From assembly GCA_036506495.1 (NCBI GenBank), contig DASXRQ010000115.1, positions 62,001 to 126,000 of the forward strand: a stretch of DNA of 64,000 bases. Reading direction: 5' to 3'. Each line of letters starts with the position of its first letter. Within the stretch, counting starts at the first letter, position 1. The position numbers and the translations under genes are program-made. The notes beneath the pieces were generated by a model. The model worked only from the letters and a program-made list of their open reading frames with translations, was not told the DNA's origin and made no database searches. The stretch comes from DASXRC01 sp036506495. GTDB lineage: Bacteria > Actinomycetota > Actinomycetes > Mycobacteriales > Micromonosporaceae. Below, piece by piece: positions 59,447 through 64,000 of this stretch.

Positions 59447-60541
59447 CTAGAGGCGGTTCACCCAGCGCGGATTGGCCGCCACCCAGGTGGCGAGGGAATC
59501 GTCGCGGAGTGCGGCGAACAGGTCCTTCGCGGCCGGCTGGGCGATGGCGTACGACACGCCTTCGATCATGTCCCCCTGCGCGGGTATCCGCACCCCGACC
59601 AAGTCCCCGGCGCGTAGGTTGCGCAGGGTGAGGATCAACCGGGCGACCGGTACGCCGTTTGTGTCCACGGTCAGCGAACTGCCGACCGCGCGGATGAGCT
59701 GGTCCAGCCGGACCGGGTTGGTGAGCACCCCCCGATCCGTGGCCTGTTTCAGGATGGACCTGAGCAGCTGTTGTTGGTGGCGCTGGCGGTCGTAGTCGCC
59801 GTGGGGCAGGTCGTATCGCTGGCGGACGTAGTCGAGCGCCACCGCGCCGGTCATCCGGTGGCAACCGACCGTGAACAGGCGTCCGGTGTGGATCGACCGC
59901 ACCTCATGATCCACGCATACCGTGACCCCACCGAGCAGGTCGATCACGCGCCGGAAGCCGGAGAACTCGATGATCGCCGCCCCGTCGAACCGTACGCCGG
60001 TGAGGCCGGTCAGCGTCGCCGACAGCAGTTGGGGGCCGCCCTGCCCGTACTGGAACGCGGCGTTGATCTTGTCCTGGCCACCGGGGTACCCGGCCGCGGG
60101 GTAGGGCGGCAGGGTGACGAGGAGGTCGCGGGGGATCGAGATCAGGTACACCCGGTCGTGGGCCGCCGGGACGTGTGCGAGGACGATCGTGTCCGCCCGC
60201 TGGCCGGCGCTCGGGTTGGCGACGCGCAGGTCCGAGCCGATCACGAGAAAGTCGAGCGCGCCGGACAGGGGGCGACCCGCCTCGCGCGCCGACGCGTCCA
60301 GTAGCTCGGCGCGCCGCACCGCGTGTTCGTACCGCTCGGCCAGAACTCGCACCGCGATGACCCCGGCGACCGTGAGCACCGCCAGGACGAGGCCGGCGAT
60401 CAGCGCCCAGCGTGCCCAGCGGGGTCTGGGCCGCTCCGCGGGTGCCTGTTCGGGCCCCTCCGGCGCCGCCGGACCGGCCCGGCTCGGCGGCGACGTGGTG
60501 CCTCCCGGGCCGTGGGTGCGTGCGGATTTGCTCGCACCCAG
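59447..60541 (-). CDS. LytR-CpsA-Psr (LCP) family protein without a recognisable start codon
   Basis: About 364 residues if started at the CTG at 60541. Single membrane helix (WALIIAGL-type: WARWALIAGLVLAVLTVAGV), then an extracytoplasmic LCP domain with LDFLVIGSDLRVA, RADTIVLAHV, YLISIPRDLLVTLP and DYVRQRYDLPHGDYDRQRHQ, the polyprenyl-pyrophosphate-binding residues. LCP proteins attach polymers to peptidoglycan. From the upstream LCP stop (60568) to the helix there is no in-frame ATG, GTG or TTG. The frame stays open upstream through the earlier gene. A CTG, a missed frameshift or another mechanism is needed; the start is uncertain. Confidence 0.8.
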   Translation of the reverse strand: MGASKSARTHGPGGTTSPPSRAGPAAPEGPEQAPAERPRPRWARWALIAGLVLAVLTVAGVIAVRVLAERYEHAVRRAELLDASAREAGRPLSGALDFLVIGSDLRVANPSAGQRADTIVLAHVPAAHDRVYLISIPRDLLVTLPPYPAAGYPGGQDKINAAFQYGQGGPQLLSATLTGLTGVRFDGAAIIEFSGFRRVIDLLGGVTVCVDHEVRSIHTGRLFTVGCHRMTGAVALDYVRQRYDLPHGDYDRQRHQQQLLRSILKQATDRGVLTNPVRLDQLIRAVGSSLTVDTNGVPVARLILTLRNLRAGDLVGVRIPAQGDMIEGVSYAIAQPAAKDLFAALRDDSLATWVAANPRWVNRL

Positions 60542-60567
60542 CCTAGGTCCGAATTGTCCGCCTCGGG

Positions 60568-61776
60568 CTACTTCTCGTTGGCGAGGACGCTCGGATTGGC
60601 GGCGATGAACTGCGCCAGCGTGTCCGATTTCACGGCGCGGAACATCGCCATGGTCGTGTCGGTCAGCCCCTCGCCGCCCTGCACCGAGGCGAACGTGCCG
60701 TTGTTCGTACGCAGGAGGACCAGGTCGTTCGCCGCGACGCCCTTGAGGGTGAAGATGAAATCGTCGATCGGTACGCCGCCGGTGTCCAGGGTGAAGGCCT
60801 TGCCGGCCGCGTCCAGGATCTTGCGCAGCTTGAGCGGGTTCGTGACGACGCCGGTCGACATCGCCTTCTTGGCCATCGCCTTGATCAGCTGCTGCTGGTG
60901 CCGCTGGCGGTCGTAGTCGCTGTTCGGCAGCCCGTACCGCTGTCGGGAGTAGTCCAGGGCCTCCCAACCCTTCATCTCTCGGCAGCCGACCTCGTAGACC
61001 ACGGGTTCCTTGTGGCCGCTCATCTTCTTCGCGTCGGCGACGTACGTCACCTTCCCGTCGACGTACAGATAGTGGACCGACTTGACCTCGTGGTCGACGC
61101 ACATGTGGACGGTGCCCAACGCGTCGATGACGCCCTTGAAGCCGGCGAAGTCGATGATCCCCGCGCCGTCGAAGCTGATGCCGGTGACGCGCTTGATGGT
61201 CTGCGCCATGAGCTGCGCACCACCGGACCACCCGGCCCCGTTCTGCGCGCCGAAGTAGAACGCTGCGTTGATCTTGTCTCGGCCGCCGCCGTAGTGGCTC
61301 TTCTCGAACCGCGGGATGTCCACGATGGTGTCGCGTGGGATCGACAACAGGTACGCCTGGTCGTGGGTCGCGGGCACGTGGAGGATAATGATCGTGTCGG
61401 CTCGGGTGTTGTTCTTGTCCCAGCCGGTGCGTAGGTCCAGGCCCAGCAGCAGCAGGTCGATCGGGCCGTCGAGCGACGCGCCGCCCTCGGCATCGGTCTT
61501 GCCCGCGTCACCGAGCAGGTTGTCCTGAGTGATGCCGCTCGTCAGCTGGCCGATCAGCGCCTTGCTCCCGACGATCGCCCCGCCGCTGGCCATCATCAGC
61601 AGCGCACCGAGGATCACGGTCAGGCGCGCCCAGAGCGGATCGGGACGCTTGCGCCTCCGACTCGTCCGCGTGCCGCCGTCGCGCCGGCTCCGGCCGCGCG
61701 CGCCCATCGGAGCGGGGCTGAAGGGTGGGTCGGTCGGATCCAGTGACGCCGGGCGTCGGCGGGTCTGGACCTGCAT
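60568..61776 (-). CDS. LytR-CpsA-Psr (LCP) family protein
   Basis: 402 residues. Basic cytoplasmic tail (about 45 residues), a membrane helix (LTVILGALLMMASGGAIVG), then the LCP domain: IDLLLLGLDLRTG, RADTIIILHV, YLLSIPRDTIVDIP and DYSRQRYGLPNSDYDRQRHQ. Likely transfers a wall polymer from its lipid carrier to peptidoglycan. CAGGAG stands 6 nt before the ATG. It is the first of two tandem LCP genes followed by rhodanese, GDPD and kinase genes. A 149-bp gap separates it from the third LCP. Confidence 0.92.
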   Translation of the reverse strand: MQVQTRRRPASLDPTDPPFSPAPMGARGRSRRDGGTRTSRRRKRPDPLWARLTVILGALLMMASGGAIVGSKALIGQLTSGITQDNLLGDAGKTDAEGGASLDGPIDLLLLGLDLRTGWDKNNTRADTIIILHVPATHDQAYLLSIPRDTIVDIPRFEKSHYGGGRDKINAAFYFGAQNGAGWSGGAQLMAQTIKRVTGISFDGAGIIDFAGFKGVIDALGTVHMCVDHEVKSVHYLYVDGKVTYVADAKKMSGHKEPVVYEVGCREMKGWEALDYSRQRYGLPNSDYDRQRHQQQLIKAMAKKAMSTGVVTNPLKLRKILDAAGKAFTLDTGGVPIDDFIFTLKGVAANDLVLLRTNNGTFASVQGGEGLTDTTMAMFRAVKSDTLAQFIAANPSVLANEK

Positions 61777-61925
61777 CCGGCACTCCTGATTGCACGACGA
61801 GGGGGGTATGGCGCAGGGGGCGCGTGCTCACTGTACGGATCCTGTGTCGATCGTGCGAGTTCGAGATCCGACCGCCCGTGCGACCTTGTGACGATTGCCG
61901 GACTTGTGCCTGAGTGATCGTCCGT

Positions 61926-63200
61926 TCAGCCGCCTGGCTTGGGGGACGGCTGGACGTTCGCCTTCACCCATTCCGCCATCTGGTCGCCGGACATCGCCCG
62001 GTACATCGCCAGCGCCTTCTCGCGGTCGGAGACCACGACCGACTCGCCGTCGATCATCTGACTGCCGTTGTGTGGGCTCGTCAGGAACTGAAGATTCTCG
62101 CCGCGCAGGCCATGGAACTGGATGGCCATGTCGACGAGCGAGAAGCCATTGTCCACAGTGACCGCATCCGTCACCGACCGGAGGAACGCGTTCAGCTTCG
62201 GGGGGTTGGCCAGCGTGCCGGTGCTGACGGCCTTGTTCATCAAGGCCTTCAGGAACTCCTGCTGGTGGCGGACCCGGGCGAAGTCGCCGTCCGGGAACTG
62301 CTTGCGCTGGCGGATGTAGTCCAGCGCCTCCGCGCCGTTGAGGTGGTGGGTGCCCTTCGTGAACGTCCGGTGCGGCTTGTGGATCGACGTGATCGTGCGC
62401 TCGATGTAGAGGTCCACACCGCCGAGCGCGTCGGTGACCTCCTTGAATCCGCCGAAGTCGATGGCCATCACGTGGTCTATGCGTACGTCCGTGAAGCACT
62501 CCACGGTGCGTACGGCCAGCGGGAGACCACCCCACGCGAACGCCGCGTTGATCTTCGCGCGCCGGTCACCGCAGGCCGCGCCGGCGCTCTCGGGCACGGG
62601 CACGTACAGGTCACGCGGGATCGAGACCAGGTACGCCTTGTCGTGGTTGGACGGAATGTGCATCAGAATGATCGTGTCCGCGCGCCAGGCGCTCGCCTTG
62701 TCGACCGGTGCGTCCGGGTCGCGTGAGTCGCTGCCGACCAGGAGGACGTTCAGCGCCCCGGCGACCGTCTTGGCCGGCCGGCCGCCGGTCAGCGCCCGGA
62801 ACGGGTCGGTCCGGGCGATGCGCGAGTCGAGGCTGTGCACGTAGAGATACCCGCCACCGGCGAGCAGGACGGCCAGCACCAAGCCGGCCACCAGGGCGAT
62901 CCGCCCCCATCGCGGCCGCGGACCGCGTCGGCCGGGCTCGTCGAGTCCCGGCAGCTCACCGTCGCCCGGCCCGCCCGGCCCGCCCGGCCCCCCGCGGCCG
63001 CCCGGCCCGCCCGGCCCCCCGCGGCCGCCCGGACCGTCACCCAGGAGGGTGGGTGTGGGCTGGCCGGCCGTGCCGTAGCTGCTCGGCGCGGGGGCGGGCA
63101 CCCGTGCGCGCCCGGAGACGCGGCCCGCGGTGGACGCGCCCGCGTCGGGCACCGAGGCGCGGCCGGAGGCGGACCCGCGGTGAGGCGTGGTCGGTGACAT
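61926..63200 (-). CDS. LytR-CpsA-Psr (LCP) family protein with Gly-rich cytoplasmic repeat
   Basis: 424 residues. Pro/Ala/Gly-rich cytoplasmic region of about 95 residues with a GGRGGPGGP repeat, then a helix (IALVAGLVLAVLLAGGGYLY) and the LCP domain (LNVLLVGSDSRDPD, RADTIILMHI, YLVSIPRDLYVPVP, DYIRQRKQFPDGDFARVRHQ). Role in attaching polymers to peptidoglycan by family. The ATG at 63200 lies 7 nt after TAGTCT and has no SD, a clear leaderless candidate. It is next to the sugar-nucleotide gene, which fits a cell-envelope cluster. Confidence 0.92.
   Translation of the reverse strand: MSPTTPHRGSASGRASVPDAGASTAGRVSGRARVPAPAPSSYGTAGQPTPTLLGDGPGGRGGPGGPGGRGGPGGPGGPGDGELPGLDEPGRRGPRPRWGRIALVAGLVLAVLLAGGGYLYVHSLDSRIARTDPFRALTGGRPAKTVAGALNVLLVGSDSRDPDAPVDKASAWRADTIILMHIPSNHDKAYLVSIPRDLYVPVPESAGAACGDRRAKINAAFAWGGLPLAVRTVECFTDVRIDHVMAIDFGGFKEVTDALGGVDLYIERTITSIHKPHRTFTKGTHHLNGAEALDYIRQRKQFPDGDFARVRHQQEFLKALMNKAVSTGTLANPPKLNAFLRSVTDAVTVDNGFSLVDMAIQFHGLRGENLQFLTSPHNGSQMIDGESVVVSDREKALAMYRAMSGDQMAEWVKANVQPSPKPGG
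62974..63027. repeat. 27-bp perfect tandem repeat in an LCP gene
   Basis: Two exact copies (62974-63000 and 63001-63027) encode the nine-residue unit GGRGGPGGP-like repeat. The total G+C is near 100 percent. Copy number could vary by slippage without changing frame, altering the length of the cytoplasmic tail. Confidence 0.75.
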
Positions 63201-63207
63201 GGCACCA

Positions 63208-63213
63208 AGACTA
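63208..63213 (-). promoter_or_regulatory. Candidate leaderless -10 for the third LCP gene
   Basis: TAGTCT lies 7 nt before the ATG at 63200 on the minus strand, and no SD is present. Confidence 0.4.
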
Positions 63214-63297
63214 CGTTCCGGGCGCACCAGTAACCGGGTGTCGGCGCGGAGAGTCGCCCGAGATCCGCCCGATCGGGTGGGTTCGTCCCCCGGCTGG

Positions 63298-64000
63298 TCA
63301 GCGCCGGGCGAAGTACTCGATGGTGCGCCGCAGGCCCTCCTCGGGCCCGACCGTGGGCTCGAACCCCAGGCGGGTATGCGCGAGCGTGAGGTCCGGCCGG
63401 CGCAGCTCGGGATCGTCCGGCGGCCGCGGAACGTACGTGATCCGAGAGCCGCTGCCGGCGAGCGTGACGATCGTCTCGGCGAGCTCGCGCATGCTCATCT
63501 CGTGCTCGGTCCCGCAGTTGATCGGTCCTGTCTCGGTGGAATCGAGCAGCAACAGGATGCCGCGCACGAGGTCATCGACGTAGCAGATCGAGCGGGTCTG
63601 CTCGCCGGTGCCGGCCACCGTGAGCGGCTCGCCGCGCAGCGCCTGCCGGATGAACGTCGGTATCGCCCGACCGTCGTCATGCCGCATCCGCGGTCCGTAC
63701 GTGTTGAAGATCCGGACGATGCCGACGTCGAGGCCGCGGCTGCGGTGGTATGCCATCGTGGCCGCCTCGGCGAACCGCTTGGCCTCGTCGTACACGCTGC
63801 GTACCCCGACCGGGTTGACGTTGCCCCAGTACGACTCGGGCTGCGGATGCACCCGCGGGTCGCCGTACGCCTCCGATGTCGAGGCGAGGACGAACCGGGC
63901 GCCGTCGGTGACCGCCCGCTCGAGCAGGTGCAGGGTGGCCGTCGAGCCCACTCGCAGAATCTCGATTGGCAGCTCGGTGAAGTCCGTCGGGCTCGCCGGC
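63298..64000 (-). CDS. NAD-dependent epimerase/dehydratase, UDP-glucuronate decarboxylase-like (N-terminus beyond right edge)
   Basis: 234 codons are present; the frame is open to the right edge. Extended SDR enzyme. ASPTDFTELPIEILRVGSTA (the UXS-like start of the substrate region), FVLASTSEAYGDP (Ser/Thr), YDEAKRFAEAATMAYHR (the catalytic Tyr-Lys YxxxK), and RIFNTYGPRMRHDDGRAIPT fit UDP-glucuronate decarboxylases. The Rossmann GxxGxxG region lies outside the window. It makes a sugar nucleotide (UDP-xylose or a relative), probably for a wall or exopolysaccharide polymer, next to the LCP genes. Confidence 0.88.
   Translation of the reverse strand, partial: PASPTDFTELPIEILRVGSTATLHLLERAVTDGARFVLASTSEAYGDPRVHPQPESYWGNVNPVGVRSVYDEAKRFAEAATMAYHRSRGLDVGIVRIFNTYGPRMRHDDGRAIPTFIRQALRGEPLTVAGTGEQTRSICYVDDLVRGILLLLDSTETGPINCGTEHEMSMRELAETIVTLAGSGSRITYVPRPPDDPELRRPDLTLAHTRLGFEPTVGPEEGLRRTIEYFARR

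Noticed and set aside
59100..59864. Longer N-terminal form of the rhodanese
   Set aside because: The added part is an out-of-frame shadow of the LCP gene; the GTG at 59435 gives a normal single-domain rhodanese.
62150..62158. TTGTCCACA, a DnaA-box match inside the third LCP gene
   Set aside because: Lies in coding sequence alone, with no second box; likely chance.
1..64000. tRNA, rRNA, CRISPR, IS elements or phage genes
   Set aside because: I looked in the gaps and coding regions on both strands and saw no convincing example.

Overview
The window is 64 kb of very GC-rich DNA, densely coding on both strands, with many GTG and a few TTG starts. Several features point to a filamentous actinomycete of the Micromonosporaceae type: a proteasome activator ending in GQYL, a mycothiol-type DinB/maleylpyruvate isomerase protein, three LytR-CpsA-Psr proteins, actinobacterial families such as DUF4192, DUF5926 and DUF6457, and many TANNNT-N6-8-start (leaderless) promoters. 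The genus is an inference. I see no tRNA, rRNA, CRISPR array, IS element or prophage; the region looks like ordinary chromosome.

Layout. 1-6013 (minus): a partial membrane protein, a DinB-like protein, then a coupled set of GGDEF-EAL cyclic-di-GMP enzyme, GT87-like membrane glycosyltransferase and phosphoribosyltransferase. 6450-10072: a TSUP permease divergent from moaC-mog-moeA-moaE. 10118-12698 (minus): DoxX, an AAA ATPase and a membrane-anchored protein. 12901-21171 (plus): a complete monoderm Tad/Flp pilus locus (prepilin peptidase, flp, tadE, tadG-like, cpaB, cpaE, cpaF, tadB, tadC), with a convergent atypical response regulator. 21879-25061 (minus): a 1060-residue EndoQ-UvrD fusion. 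25239-29753: pirin, then a minus-strand operon FN3K-moaA-moaD-metallophosphoesterase. 29828-34720: GNAT, DUF4192, divergent fdhD and mobA, DUF6457 and a YbjN-fold protein. 34729-41734: beta-propeller lipoprotein, Lrp regulator divergent from DDAH, a Tat-type binding lipoprotein, an alpha/beta hydrolase divergent from a MenB-like hydratase, and the proteasome activator Bpa. 41801-48995 (minus): tandem HAD phosphatases, serS, a secreted metalloprotease, membrane proteins and a PYROXD2/CrtI-like oxidoreductase. 49066-54026: OsmC, a zincin, AIM24, pheA and several small proteins. 54204-55433: arginine deiminase. 55452-61776 (minus): LCP-LCP-rhodanese-GDPD-histidine kinase-RsbW-like-DUF5926. 61926-64000 (minus): a third LCP and a partial UDP-glucuronate decarboxylase-like gene.

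How the genes work together. Molybdenum cofactor synthesis is almost complete but split into three places (moaC/mog/moeA/moaE; moaA/moaD; fdhD/mobA). The Tad locus is a self-contained machine for making and secreting Flp pili. The LCP genes and the sugar-nucleotide enzyme form a cell-envelope assembly block. Arginine-type guanidine hydrolysis appears twice (DDAH and ArcA).

The most unusual items are the EndoQ-helicase fusion, an orphan response regulator with three degenerate receiver positions, an LCP gene without a recognisable start codon, a 25-bp divergent promoter with overlapping -10 boxes, repeated SD/start modules before moaC, and three unrelated long inverted repeats, one of them inside a coding sequence.
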